From Phycisphaerae bacterium (GTDB lineage Bacteria; Chloroflexota; Anaerolineae; 4572-78; J111), in assembly GCA_028285035.1 (NCBI GenBank), contig JANQQF010000083.1:1-25221 (forward strand): a stretch of DNA of 25,221 nucleotides. Direction: 5' to 3'. The notes beneath the pieces are model-generated. The model saw nothing but the letters and a program-made list of their open reading frames with translations, did no database searches and was not told the origin of the DNA. Shown here piece after piece: positions 15,347 to 23,250 of the stretch (positions within the stretch are counted from its first letter, which is position 1; the number at the start of each line of letters is the position of its first letter). A program made the position numbers and the translations under genes.

Positions 15347-15735
15347 TGGCGATTACCACCGACCTCAGTACCCCTGTGGGTAAGGTCCGCTTCGAGATTG
15401 GTGACGATAACGACGCTGCGGTTACGACGGACGCAGGGGTGAAGCCCGACGGCTCAAATTACACTGACGATCAGATCAAGTATTTTTTGAGTGAGGCGTC
15501 GCAGAATTTTTTGATTGCAGCAGCTCTGGCCTGTGAGAATTTACGAACGCTCTGGGCGGCTGAGAGCGAGAAAATAAAAATTCGTGATTACACCGTCGAC
15601 ACCACTAAAAAAGTTAATGACTATAAAGCGCTCGCTATCCGGCTACGCCAGCGGGCCGCTGAACAGGCCGAGTCCAATGTGGCGGGCAGTGCTACCCAAC
15701 TGGGGGGGAGTGTCAGCAACACGTTTGTATTTTGA
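15346..15735 (+). CDS. gp6-like head-tail connector protein
   Basis: A 129-residue, mostly helical protein. The opening VGKVRFEIGDDNDAAV, then YTDDQIKYFLSEAS and AAALACENLRTLWAA, follow the pattern of the phage gp6-like head-tail connector family (adaptor bound to the portal ring). The C-terminal part is a charged helix with a Ser/Gly-rich end. Position after the capsid genes and before the tail completion genes agrees. Confidence 0.75.
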   Translation: MAITTDLSTPVGKVRFEIGDDNDAAVTTDAGVKPDGSNYTDDQIKYFLSEASQNFLIAAALACENLRTLWAAESEKIKIRDYTVDTTKKVNDYKALAIRLRQRAAEQAESNVAGSATQLGGSVSNTFVF

Positions 15736-15764
15736 GACAGTGTAAGCACTTTTAGGAGTTTACG

Positions 15765-16217
15765 ATGCAATTAACCAACTATGGGGCCACCCAGATGGCC
15801 GATGTATTTTTTCGCGGCGCGACCCCGCCCGCCAACTTTTATTTAGCCTATGTCACCTCGGCGGTTGCGCCAACGGCTATTTTGGAGAACTTTAGCAGCT
15901 TTACCGAAATCGCTGCCGGGAATGGTTACCCTACCGGGGGGATCAGCGTGGCTCGTAATAGCACCGATTTTGATAGCCTGATCCAAAACAATACCGATAA
16001 CCGGTTCGAGCTACAAATGAAAGACCTTACGGCTACAGCCAGCGGCGGCTCGATCCCGACCAGCGGCGACGGGGCACGGTACGGACTATTGCTCGACGAC
16101 AACGCCACGGTCTCCAGCCGTAAGGTAATCGGCTACTTTGATTTGGGGGCAGATCGAGTGGTCAGTGATGGTCAACCGTTGACCGTTCAGAATGCGGAGT
16201 TACGCGGAGCGAACTAG
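15765..16217 (+). CDS. phage structural protein of unknown role
   Basis: A 150-residue protein with a TAGGAG ribosome site. It begins with a helix (NYGATQMADVFF) and then has a jelly-roll-like strand pattern (PPANFYLAYVTSAVAPT ... RYGLLLDDNATVSSRKVIGY). Five bases separate it from the large beta-helix gene. Proteins of this type occur with fibre-like proteins in phage genomes, and it may help attach the neighbouring protein. No named family. Confidence 0.55.
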   Translation: MQLTNYGATQMADVFFRGATPPANFYLAYVTSAVAPTAILENFSSFTEIAAGNGYPTGGISVARNSTDFDSLIQNNTDNRFELQMKDLTATASGGSIPTSGDGARYGLLLDDNATVSSRKVIGYFDLGADRVVSDGQPLTVQNAELRGAN

Positions 16218-16222
16218 GCCCA

Positions 16223-19200
16223 ATGGCTAACGAATTTTATAACGTTGACCGAACCACATATCACGACACCCTGCAAGATGCTCACGATAACGCTACGGCG
16301 TTGGATACGATTGAGCTTGTCTTTGATGGGGTATTGTACGATGTCACCGCCAGCTTGACTAAGGCGTTGACGATCAGGGCGGGGGCAGAGCGGTCCCCGA
16401 TCCTTTCGGCGGCGTTCCTCCCCGCCTCTCTCCCCGCCTGGACTAGCATTGGGGTAGAGGGTATCTATGATGTTTATCGAGCTAACATCACCTACGCTGA
16501 CATTTCATCCAATCAGATTGTGTGTATCGTCAATGGTGAACGATATCACACCTATCCCTATAACGATGCCCCAAGCCGATTTACAGGGCAGCCTAACATC
16601 GGTTTTACTTACAAGACCGGGGGTAAGGGCATTTTTTACGATGTAGACAACGAGCGTGACCCCACCACCTCTTATACCTACTTGGCCGTGCCATCGGGGT
16701 TTGATCCCAACACGGCCACGATTGAGATTTCTCGATACCGTTATTGTATCGAGATTGCTTCAGGGGCTATTACCTCGACCGGGGGGCTGGGGCTGAGTGG
16801 CATCGGGCTTGAGAATGCGGGGCAAGCTCAGATTTACGCCGGGGTGGCCTTCGATGGTCTAACCCTGCAAAGCTGCACCATTCGCCACGGAAATTATGGG
16901 ATTTACATTAATGAGAATGTGTCCAATATCCTGGTGTCAGGTTGCGTCATTGAGGACGTGATGGATGCGAGCCAGTGGAACTGGAGCTGGGGGGCGGTTA
17001 AGGGCTACTTACTAAGAAAGTGGATGGAAGCCATTGCACTGAAGCTCATCAAGGGGACAGACATTCGGGTGACGGATACGATCATTCGTGGTTGGTTTGA
17101 TGGGGTCGGCATTTCAGGGCCAAGTCACCATGACGTGACCAACGTTGAGATTGATAACAATCTCTTTGATTACAACGGCGACGACTCAATTGATATTGCC
17201 CACAAAAAGGGCATTGTCAACATCCACCACAATATAGTCAAGCGAGCTTATGTTTGTGTCTCAACAAACCCCAGCGCGGATGACGGTGTTGTGTACATTC
17301 ACCACAATTTCTTTGAGGCGTCGTTGGATATGGGGGATGACGGAAAGGGCGGTAATGCCACTCCCTATGTATGGAAAGGTGGGCCAAATAGTAGCCAGAC
17401 AGCGACTGAGTCTCAGCACATCTACGCCTATATGAACACGATGTACTGCGCTGGGGGCACTGTCCTTAATTTTGAGGTTTCTGGTCTGAAATCCATTCGT
17501 CATTACCGGTTCATCGGCAACATCCTGTACACAACACAGGGCCGATGCTTGCAGAACTCAGGGGTGGTTGCTGACAGCAATGAATTTGAGAGCAATATCT
17601 ATTTTCGAGCAGATTCGCCAACCGCTGTAATTATCCACGACTGGAATGGGGATGATTCAAATCACACGACCCTGGCCGGTGCCAGGGCGTCGTATTCCGG
17701 CTGGGAGGTCAGGGGTAAGAATGAGGACCCTAATTTTCTACCCGGCACCGATGGCCATATTGATAACACCAGTCCGGCCTATAAGGCGCTATTGCACACA
17801 GACATCCCTAGCGGCTGGCCCGACGCGCCGACCGAGACCGCCAATATTGGCTATCATCAAACTGAAGCGGCCACCCCGCCAACAGGCTCAATCCCTACCC
17901 TATACAGCGAGCAGTATCAGGTCGATGTTGGAGTTGATAATCGACAAACGTTTACGCCCTCGGCCACGATTGGCACCATTACGGGGGCGATATTTACTAC
18001 TCAATGGACGGACACCTTAACTGCCCAGCGCAATCACGCCGTCTTCTCCATTGGTTTTACCGACGGGACAAACCAGGCCGCAGTGGTCAGTGGCTCACAG
18101 AACAATGTAAGCAACACCATCAATCATCGATCTGGCTGGGATAATCGCTGTTTAATTATCCCAAACATTGATGGTACAGTGCTGGGGTATGCCACCATCG
18201 TCAGCCTTGGCCCAAATGTGGTGGTGGAGTGGCAAGCAGATCCAGGCCGAGCGGCGTATATCACCGTGATCTTTATCACGGCCCCGTGCAAGGTGATGGG
18301 GAAGGCGCTACCCACGTCGGTGGGGGGTACGGTGGATTTTAACGGGCTGGACTTTACCCCAACCCAAGGCTGGTTTATTTCGGCACTGTTGAACATCCAA
18401 AATCAAAACAACATCGCTTATGGGCGTGGGTTGGGGATGTTTAGCTATGACGGCTCTACCATCAAGCAAGCAGCGCACGGCGTTTTGGAGCCAAACAACG
18501 ACCCGGCCAGCAATCCCTACAGTACCCTTCGGACCGACGCCGTGGTGGTGCAGCCCCAGACCAGCGGAGCCTCGTTACATTATGCCGAGGTCACAGCGGT
18601 CGACAGTTCAGCCGTTACGCTGACTCAGCGGGGCAACTCAAGCGGCGGAGATTACGCCTACGCCTGTCTAATTGGCACCATTCCCAGCGAGGTTATCCAT
18701 TATAGCACCGAAACGGACGACACTCAGGACACTGACATCACCTGGAGCAAGGGGCAACCCAATCACGTGGCCCTGGTGCAATCTGTTCTTGATGCACAAA
18801 ACACCGTGGCCAACGACATCACTGCTGGGGCCGTGTCATTATCGTTGTTGCGCAACGACGCCGCTCGCAGCCACGCGACGTACATCGCTTACAGTAACGA
18901 CCCAGCCAGCCAGACCGATGCCCGCGAGCGGGCGGCGGATAAAGCCGTTTTGTTGCCGGTTAACCACAGTGTAGCTGGGCTGGAGGCTGTTCATAGTTTT
19001 AATGGTAATGGATTGGCTCTTAATTGGGATACGGTATTAGGCACGCCTCGGTACGGATTTGCCCTGATGTCGATCACCGGGGGAATTACACCCGCCCCAG
19101 GAGCGATTGCCTTTAGTGGAGTCGATCCAGTCGTAGTATTAGGTTCAGTCACTTTGACACCTGTACCAAGTGTCATCGCATTCAGCGGGGTTGATCCGAC

Positions 19201-20071
19201 GGTCGTGTTGGGAACGGTTAATGTCACCCTAACACCAGGAACGATTTCTTTTAGCGGTGTTGATCCAACGGTCGTGCAAGGACCGATCAATGTGACACCT
19301 ACGCCAGGCGTAATCTCGTTCAGTGGTGTTGATCCGACCATTGTGTTGGGCGCGGTTAGCGTGACACCAACGCCCGACACCATTACGTTTAGTGGGAGTG
19401 ATCCAACGGTCGTGCTGGGTGAGGTCAGTGTGATACCTGCGCTGGGCGTGATTACCTTTAGCGGGGTTAATCCAGCGGTGCCCAGCGGGGAAAGCGTGAC
19501 CCCCATACCAGGTCTTCTTGTCTTCAGTGGTGTTGATCCGACCGTTGTGCTGGGCGCGGTTAGTGTGACGCCGACACCGGGCGTAATCTCGTTTAGCGGG
19601 CTAAACCCAACCGTTGTCGTCATCACCTCTGGGACGGGCAAAAGCGGCGTGCTGGGCACCCGCTTACTGAAGGGGTGGAACTATCTTTGGCGACGGCTAG
19701 AGCGCCCCTATGTGTTTGCTATTCCCCAACAAACCCCAGCGGGCACCACCTATGATGCAGGGGTGGATGCCTGGTTAGATGGCGGGGGCAACGTCGTAAA
19801 TTACGAGCCGAAGGATTTGCAGTACAACATCTTGCCCGCGCTATGGGGGCGGGATGCGGCTGAGTTTGTGGAGAGCCTGGGTGGGCTGGCGACCGAGGGT
19901 GATATCGTGTTGGTTAGCCCCCATCAAAATCGGGCGTTTTTGGAGGATGTAATTATGGTCGTGACCGGCACGCTGATCGGCACCAAATACAACGTGGTTG
20001 AGCTGCAAAACGCACCCGATAGCGATAACGCCACCTTTGTGGTGGCTCGGTTGCAGCGGCGGGAGGCGTAG
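16223..20071 (+). CDS. 1282-residue multidomain virion protein: beta-helix, duplicated domains, 23-residue repeats and head-closure-like C-terminus
   Basis: Residues about 1-550 are a right-handed parallel beta-helix of the pectate-lyase type, with N-rich ladder motifs such as HHNIVKR, IHHNFFEA and FIGNIL. This fold is typical of tailspikes that bind or cut polysaccharide. Residues about 555-955 seem to hold three diverged copies of a beta-sandwich domain, ending VVVEWQADPGRAAYITVIFI, VTLTQRGNSSGGDYAYACLI and LALNWDTVLGTPRYGFALMS. Residues 956-1136 are eight 23-residue repeats. Residues about 1145-1282 form a separate compact domain (GDIVLVSPHQNRAFLEDVIM ... TKYNVVELQNAPD) that resembles a phage head-closure/stopper protein. 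The next gene is the gp10-like tail completion protein, so the closure protein is expected exactly here. If right, the protein is a neck fibre or spike built onto the connector. The fold calls are visual. Confidence 0.75.
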   Translation: MANEFYNVDRTTYHDTLQDAHDNATALDTIELVFDGVLYDVTASLTKALTIRAGAERSPILSAAFLPASLPAWTSIGVEGIYDVYRANITYADISSNQIVCIVNGERYHTYPYNDAPSRFTGQPNIGFTYKTGGKGIFYDVDNERDPTTSYTYLAVPSGFDPNTATIEISRYRYCIEIASGAITSTGGLGLSGIGLENAGQAQIYAGVAFDGLTLQSCTIRHGNYGIYINENVSNILVSGCVIEDVMDASQWNWSWGAVKGYLLRKWMEAIALKLIKGTDIRVTDTIIRGWFDGVGISGPSHHDVTNVEIDNNLFDYNGDDSIDIAHKKGIVNIHHNIVKRAYVCVSTNPSADDGVVYIHHNFFEASLDMGDDGKGGNATPYVWKGGPNSSQTATESQHIYAYMNTMYCAGGTVLNFEVSGLKSIRHYRFIGNILYTTQGRCLQNSGVVADSNEFESNIYFRADSPTAVIIHDWNGDDSNHTTLAGARASYSGWEVRGKNEDPNFLPGTDGHIDNTSPAYKALLHTDIPSGWPDAPTETANIGYHQTEAATPPTGSIPTLYSEQYQVDVGVDNRQTFTPSATIGTITGAIFTTQWTDTLTAQRNHAVFSIGFTDGTNQAAVVSGSQNNVSNTINHRSGWDNRCLIIPNIDGTVLGYATIVSLGPNVVVEWQADPGRAAYITVIFITAPCKVMGKALPTSVGGTVDFNGLDFTPTQGWFISALLNIQNQNNIAYGRGLGMFSYDGSTIKQAAHGVLEPNNDPASNPYSTLRTDAVVVQPQTSGASLHYAEVTAVDSSAVTLTQRGNSSGGDYAYACLIGTIPSEVIHYSTETDDTQDTDITWSKGQPNHVALVQSVLDAQNTVANDITAGAVSLSLLRNDAARSHATYIAYSNDPASQTDARERAADKAVLLPVNHSVAGLEAVHSFNGNGLALNWDTVLGTPRYGFALMSITGGITPAPGAIAFSGVDPVVVLGSVTLTPVPSVIAFSGVDPTVVLGTVNVTLTPGTISFSGVDPTVVQGPINVTPTPGVISFSGVDPTIVLGAVSVTPTPDTITFSGSDPTVVLGEVSVIPALGVITFSGVNPAVPSGESVTPIPGLLVFSGVDPTVVLGAVSVTPTPGVISFSGLNPTVVVITSGTGKSGVLGTRLLKGWNYLWRRLERPYVFAIPQQTPAGTTYDAGVDAWLDGGGNVVNYEPKDLQYNILPALWGRDAAEFVESLGGLATEGDIVLVSPHQNRAFLEDVIMVVTGTLIGTKYNVVELQNAPDSDNATFVVARLQRREA
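19088..19630 (+). repeat. eight tandem 69-base repeats encoding 23-residue units
   Basis: The unit is close to TPTPGVISFSGVDPTVVLGA plus VSV. Units 1-5 and 7 are full length, unit 6 (IPALGVITFSGVNPAVPSGE) is shortened, and unit 8 grades into the linker before the C-terminal domain. Codons for the conserved FSG.DPTVVLG core differ between units, so the array is old rather than freshly copied. It probably forms a string of beta hairpins acting as a stalk between the fibre domains and the connector domain. Tandem units of this kind can change in number by recombination. Confidence 0.85.
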
Positions 20072-20074
20072 GAA

Positions 20075-20545
20075 GTGCCAATCAAGCATAACATTCAACG
20101 GGTTCGTCAGTCCGTTAAAGATGATCAGGGGCGATACAACCTACGTACAAGGGCGATGGCTCGCAAGATGGGGGCCGAGGGGCGTGATTTGATCAGAAAA
20201 AACATCAAGTCTCGTGGGGCAGGCGGGGTGTTTTCGGGATATGCAATCACTGGTGCTCTGGCTAAGGGCATTGTGTCTAGTGAACCCACCAAGCAGGGTA
20301 ATGGCTGGGTGTCACGTATTCGCTTTCGGGGTAATCAAAAGACTCGTCGCTATGCCGAAATACATGAGCGTGGTGGCGTTATCCGCGCCAAGAAAGCCCC
20401 ATATTTGGTTTTTTATATCCCCAATGTGGGCTGGCGCAGGGCTAAACAGGTGCGGATTAAGGCTAAACGATACTTTGCTAAAGGGATTGATCAATTGCGT
20501 AAAAATTGGACCACAGAACGCATTAGACGAGAGTTGAGAGGGTGA
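20075..20545 (+). CDS. HK97 gp10-like tail completion protein
   Basis: A 156-residue basic protein with GTG start 20075 behind GGAGG and AGGA. The N-terminal helix (ARKMGAEGRDLIRKNIKSRG) leads to RYAEIHERGGVIRAKKAPYL, the conserved Y...E.G...... pattern of gp10/virion-morphogenesis type tail completion proteins, and a basic C-terminal helix. It joins the head neck to the tail tube. It overlaps the tail terminator gene by one base (TGATG). Confidence 0.8.
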   Translation: MPIKHNIQRVRQSVKDDQGRYNLRTRAMARKMGAEGRDLIRKNIKSRGAGGVFSGYAITGALAKGIVSSEPTKQGNGWVSRIRFRGNQKTRRYAEIHERGGVIRAKKAPYLVFYIPNVGWRRAKQVRIKAKRYFAKGIDQLRKNWTTERIRRELRG

Positions 20546-20976
20546 TGGCTACATTTTACGAAATGATCCAAGCGGTGGAGAGTTTTATCGCGGGTAGTGA
20601 GGGCTTGAATGTCACCACGATTAAAGGCTACCCCGATTTTCAGCACAAGACGATTGATCCGCCTTTGGCCTCGATCTTTTATGGGGGTAGCGGGGTGTCA
20701 GCCAGTATCCGTCGGATTGGTAAGACCACCCACACCCCAGTTCTAACACTGGGTTACTATGGTGAAAATGAAATTGATTTGTTCAACAAGGCTGAGACTT
20801 TACAAGGCCTGCGAGAAAAAACGATAAAGCTGACCGCCGGAAGCGGCGACCAGGCTCAAACTATTGTGTTGCGGGTGGGGGATGACGAGCGCGACCCACC
20901 CGACGAGAACGCCCCAAAAGAAGTGAGACACGCGCTCACTTGCTTATTAACTATTATTTATGAAAGGAGCCAATAA
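20545..20976 (+). CDS. tail terminator-like protein
   Basis: A 143-residue alpha/beta protein lying between the gp10-like and tail tube genes, where the hexameric tail terminator is expected. The pattern includes an N-terminal helix (MIQAVESFIAG), the strand/loop GYPDFQHKTIDPPLASIFYG and a central strand-rich part (TPVLTLGYYGENEIDL). ATG 20545 is chosen; an in-frame GTG at 20542 is the alternative. It shares one base with the next gene. It caps the tail tube and sets its upper end. Confidence 0.7.
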   Translation: MATFYEMIQAVESFIAGSEGLNVTTIKGYPDFQHKTIDPPLASIFYGGSGVSASIRRIGKTTHTPVLTLGYYGENEIDLFNKAETLQGLREKTIKLTAGSGDQAQTIVLRVGDDERDPPDENAPKEVRHALTCLLTIIYERSQ

Positions 20977-21452
20977 TGGCCCGTGCAAATTTACCAACGT
21001 TTGATCTATTGCCCCACTACTATTATGTCGTCGCCAAAATTGACGAGACGCCGCTGGGGCAGTTGCAGAATTTTAGCCCTAGCAGTCAGATTAACTCGAC
21101 TGAGGTGGGGCGGATTGGAACCTCAACTCAAAAGACCTTACGTCAATCCAAAACCAGCACGCTGTCGATCTCGTTCTACCCTGATGAGGATTTGAGTGAG
21201 GCGTCGTACTACTTTGGGGAGACAGACGCCCCGGCGGTGGGCGAGAAGATTACGCTATCCACCGATGGCGACCCCAAGGACTTTTTAATTCTTGTTTATG
21301 ATAGCGAGGATGGCTCCGCGACCGAGATCCAGCGGCATCACATCACGCAATTTGTCCCGCTACAGCTTGGTCTGTCGCTCCAGGCTAACGGCGAGCCAGC
21401 GATGACGGTATCAGGTAACATCGAGGTGTGGGATGTCGAACGAAAAGCGTAG
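20976..21452 (+). CDS. major tail tube protein
   Basis: A 158-residue, strand-rich protein. The opening YYYVVAKIDETPLGQLQNFS, the central STSTQ-type loop (VGRIGTSTQKTLRQSKTSTL) and the C-terminal QANGEPAMTVSGNIEVWDV fit the tube-protein fold with its long loop. It is placed between tail terminator and tail chaperones, as expected. AAAGGAG is the ribosome site. It overlaps the chaperone gene by 20 bases. Confidence 0.8.
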   Translation: MARANLPTFDLLPHYYYVVAKIDETPLGQLQNFSPSSQINSTEVGRIGTSTQKTLRQSKTSTLSISFYPDEDLSEASYYFGETDAPAVGEKITLSTDGDPKDFLILVYDSEDGSATEIQRHHITQFVPLQLGLSLQANGEPAMTVSGNIEVWDVERKA

Positions 21453-21864
21453 ATCCGTGAAGAGTAAAACTAACGCCGCCGCCAAAGAGGCCCGCTTTAT
21501 TATGGAGGCGGGTCGAGTACAACTCACTGGAAAGCCTGAGTGGTTTCTGCGGCAATTTACCGATGATGAGCACTCAGAGGCACAGAGCGCGGGGCGAATT
21601 GCGGCGGATAACGTTCGTAGCAATCCGCGTTTAGCCAAAATTGGGGACGTTAGCCAAGAGGCCGAGCGTAAGTACGAAGGTGAGTATCTAGCCTACATCC
21701 TTCCCTTGTTGGTTGAAACGAAGGATAACAAGCCTGTCTTTGATGTCTTTGATGATCAGTCAATGGCTGAGTTCAACAAGCTCTCTAAAGATGTTTACAA
21801 GGAGCTTCACCAGGCTTTTTGGGATGCGATTTGGCCTGCCTACGCTAATGCAAAAAACGGGTAA
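21433..21864 (+). CDS. tail assembly chaperone, short product (gpG-like)
   Basis: A 143-residue helical, charged protein following the tube protein. It begins inside the tube gene with GAGGTG as ribosome site. Its last codons are GCA AAA AAC GGG TAA, which contain the slippery heptamer A AAA AAC (21852-21858). The -1 frame stays open to 22139, so a longer fusion product is predicted, as in the lambda G/GT pair. These proteins keep tape measure and tube subunits soluble during tail assembly and are not in the virion. Confidence 0.85.
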   Translation: MSNEKRRSVKSKTNAAAKEARFIMEAGRVQLTGKPEWFLRQFTDDEHSEAQSAGRIAADNVRSNPRLAKIGDVSQEAERKYEGEYLAYILPLLVETKDNKPVFDVFDDQSMAEFNKLSKDVYKELHQAFWDAIWPAYANAKNG

Positions 21865-21917
21865 CGGCTGGGCACCGGCTCAAAATTCTGACGTGCTATA
21901 GGATGGGGGCCTGGCCG
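21852..21917 (+). promoter_or_regulatory. programmed -1 ribosomal frameshift signal
   Basis: The heptamer A AAA AAC (21852-21858) is in the correct zero-frame phase (GCA AAA AAC). A six-base spacer (21859-21864) leads to CGGCTGGGC (21865-21873). That arm can pair along all nine positions, including two G-U pairs, with GCCTGGCCG (21909-21917). Heptamer, phase, spacer and stem-loop all match a canonical frameshift site. The zero-frame stop TAA (21862-21864) lies inside the spacer. Confidence 0.85.
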
Positions 21918-22139
21918 TTCCCGAATCCTCCCCACACCTTAACCGCTGCCCAAAGGCGGCTGTTGGTTGAGGTGCTATTCCCTGATAAATCTAATGACGA
22001 CGAGCAAAGGCCTCGGTTCCCGAGGGAAGGGATGGCTCGAATGCCTGAGGATAAATGGGAACAAATCAAGGCGACGATTTTGGCCAATCGTGACGCCAAA
22101 CAAGGTAAACAATCCCCGACTGAAGTCAGAGGGCTTTGA
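21858..22139 (+). CDS. frameshift extension of the tail chaperone (T domain, gpGT-like), 3' end replaced by the IS element
   Basis: Read in the -1 frame from the slippery site, this adds 93 residues with no stop, giving a 235-residue fusion. The extension reads RVTAGHRLKILTCYRMGAWP and continues through PHTLTAAQRRLLVEVLF. The independent ATG at 21903 has no good ribosome site, which favours the frameshift route. From about 22110 the sequence becomes the right end of the TnpB element, so the last dozen residues (about KQSPTEVRGL) are likely borrowed from it and the native C-terminus is lost. Confidence 0.75.
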   Translation, partial: RVTAGHRLKILTCYRMGAWPFPNPPHTLTAAQRRLLVEVLFPDKSNDDEQRPRFPREGMARMPEDKWEQIKATILANRDAKQGKQSPTEVRGL

Positions 22140-22250
22140 CCCTGAATTATGTGGTCAAGGCAGTGAAGAGCCTTGACCAATTCGAGTCTATTGGCAGGTT
22201 TACGGCTGCCCGACCAAGAACAGAAATGTTCAAGGCCGCGTTATGATCCG
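22109..22250 (-). ncRNA. candidate omega (right-end) guide RNA of TnpB
   Basis: TnpB guide RNAs in this family run from the 3' end of tnpB through the right end of the element and use the flanking DNA as guide. Here the minus strand carries a perfect 9-base hairpin, GGTCAAGGC/GCCTTGACC (22153-22161 with 22170-22178), overlapping the tnpB stop. The subterminal hairpin at 22114-22133 follows. The guide would be read from just left of 22109, inside the phage tail chaperone gene. The limits are estimates. Confidence 0.5.
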
Positions 22251-23250
22251 CGTGGTCAGCGTGTCCACACGCAAGACATAGGAATTTATCTTGAGTTTTT
22301 CGATTACCTTTATCAACCGAGCCGCACTTGTGGCAAGCCTGAGAGGTGTACCGAGGGTTAACAAATACCACAGGAACACCAGCCTTTTTGGCTTTGTACT
22401 TGATAAACTCGCCCAATTGATAGAAAGACCAGCTATGTAAATCGTCACGCTGACTGCGGCGAAGCCGTATCCTATCACGAATGCCCTTCAAATCTTCAAG
22501 GGCAATTGCGCTATTCGTGTCTTTCGCAGTGTTTACGATTTGCTTGCTGATACAGTGGTTAACGTGGGTAGCGTGGCGACGTTCCTTGCCGGAAAGCCTC
22601 TTGAGTTTGCGCTTAGAGGATTTTGTACCCACAGGTTGAATATTCTTACGCTGGCGACGGCGACGGCGACGGATGTTGTTAAGGTGGTTTCCGGCGAATT
22701 TTTGACCGTCTGAGGCGGTGGCGATGTTCTTGATGCCAAGATCAACGCCCAGAGCGTCTGTGACTTCCATCGGTTCAGGGTCGTCAGTGTCGCAGGTGGC
22801 CGCAAGGTAGAATTTGCCACGGCTGTACAGTAGATCACTTTCGCCCTGTTGGTTTTTGAGTAATTCGTGCTGATGTTCGCCGCAGGCGTAGGGGACAGTA
22901 ATCCGTCCGTCTAATGTCCAAATGGAAACGTAGCCATCTTTGTATGTCAGTAGGCGTAGATCGTAAGCTATGCCACCGTGGGGTTTAAAGTTGCGTTGAG
23001 TACGCTTGTCTAACTTGTAAGCGTCAACCACTTTGCCGATACAGCGGACGGTGGCTTGAGCCGACAGGCCGAAGCGTTCGCGGGTTTCGTAGTAGACAAG
23101 TTTTTGAAGTTTGAATTTTCCAAAAATCCGATTATCCCAAGCCACTTGAGAGATATAATTACAAGCGGCGTTGGCCGTTTCAAGGGTGGTGAGTAGGGTG
23201 GCGTGCTGGTTGCTATTCGGTTTCAGTTTGATTTTTGCAGTTAATTTCAT
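22147..23250 (-). CDS. tnpB: TnpB-type RNA-guided nuclease of an IS605-family element
   Basis: A 367-residue protein with all hallmarks of TnpB. There is an N-terminal wedge/REC part and an Arg-rich bridge (RRRRRRQRK near residue 194). The RuvC triad is intact: D170 (GVDLGIKNIA), E252 (IALEDLKGI) and D335 (HADHNAALNI). A zinc ribbon has Cys at 306, 309, 325 and 328. The length is that of a compact, complete TnpB. ATG 23250 (MKLTAKIKLKPN) is the natural start; an in-frame TTG lies nine bases upstream, and neither has a clear ribosome site. The protein cuts DNA matching the guide next to a TAM and helps the element persist after TnpA excision. No frameshift or stop is seen, so it may be active. 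Confidence 0.93.
   Translation of the reverse strand: MKLTAKIKLKPNSNQHATLLTTLETANAACNYISQVAWDNRIFGKFKLQKLVYYETRERFGLSAQATVRCIGKVVDAYKLDKRTQRNFKPHGGIAYDLRLLTYKDGYVSIWTLDGRITVPYACGEHQHELLKNQQGESDLLYSRGKFYLAATCDTDDPEPMEVTDALGVDLGIKNIATASDGQKFAGNHLNNIRRRRRRQRKNIQPVGTKSSKRKLKRLSGKERRHATHVNHCISKQIVNTAKDTNSAIALEDLKGIRDRIRLRRSQRDDLHSWSFYQLGEFIKYKAKKAGVPVVFVNPRYTSQACHKCGSVDKGNRKTQDKFLCLACGHADHADHNAALNISVLGRAAVNLPIDSNWSRLFTALTT

Larger units (their letters stand above)
6338..22139 (+). mobile_element. prophage late-gene module (packaging, head, connector, tail tube)
   Basis: About 15.8 kb of co-directional, tightly spaced genes in the usual order of a long-tailed phage: terminase, portal, minor head protein, scaffold, decoration, capsid, connectors, tail terminator, tail tube and frameshifted tail chaperones. 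No integrase, tape measure, distal tail or lysis cassette is recognised in the window. No attachment-site repeats could be defined by eye. The boundaries given are those of the recognisable genes, not of the element. Confidence 0.85.

Noticed and set aside
19088..19630. Possible CRISPR array
   Set aside because: The units are contiguous, in frame with a long gene and 69 bases long without unique spacers; it is a protein repeat.
18991..19659. 222-codon minus-strand open frame with VGSTPL-type repeats
   Set aside because: It is antisense to the 69-base tandem repeats of the large virion protein. The repeats explain both its length and its periodicity.
21903..21905. ATG 21903 as an independent start for the second chaperone frame
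   Set aside because: No usable ribosome site precedes it, while a complete frameshift signal lies just upstream in the correct phase.
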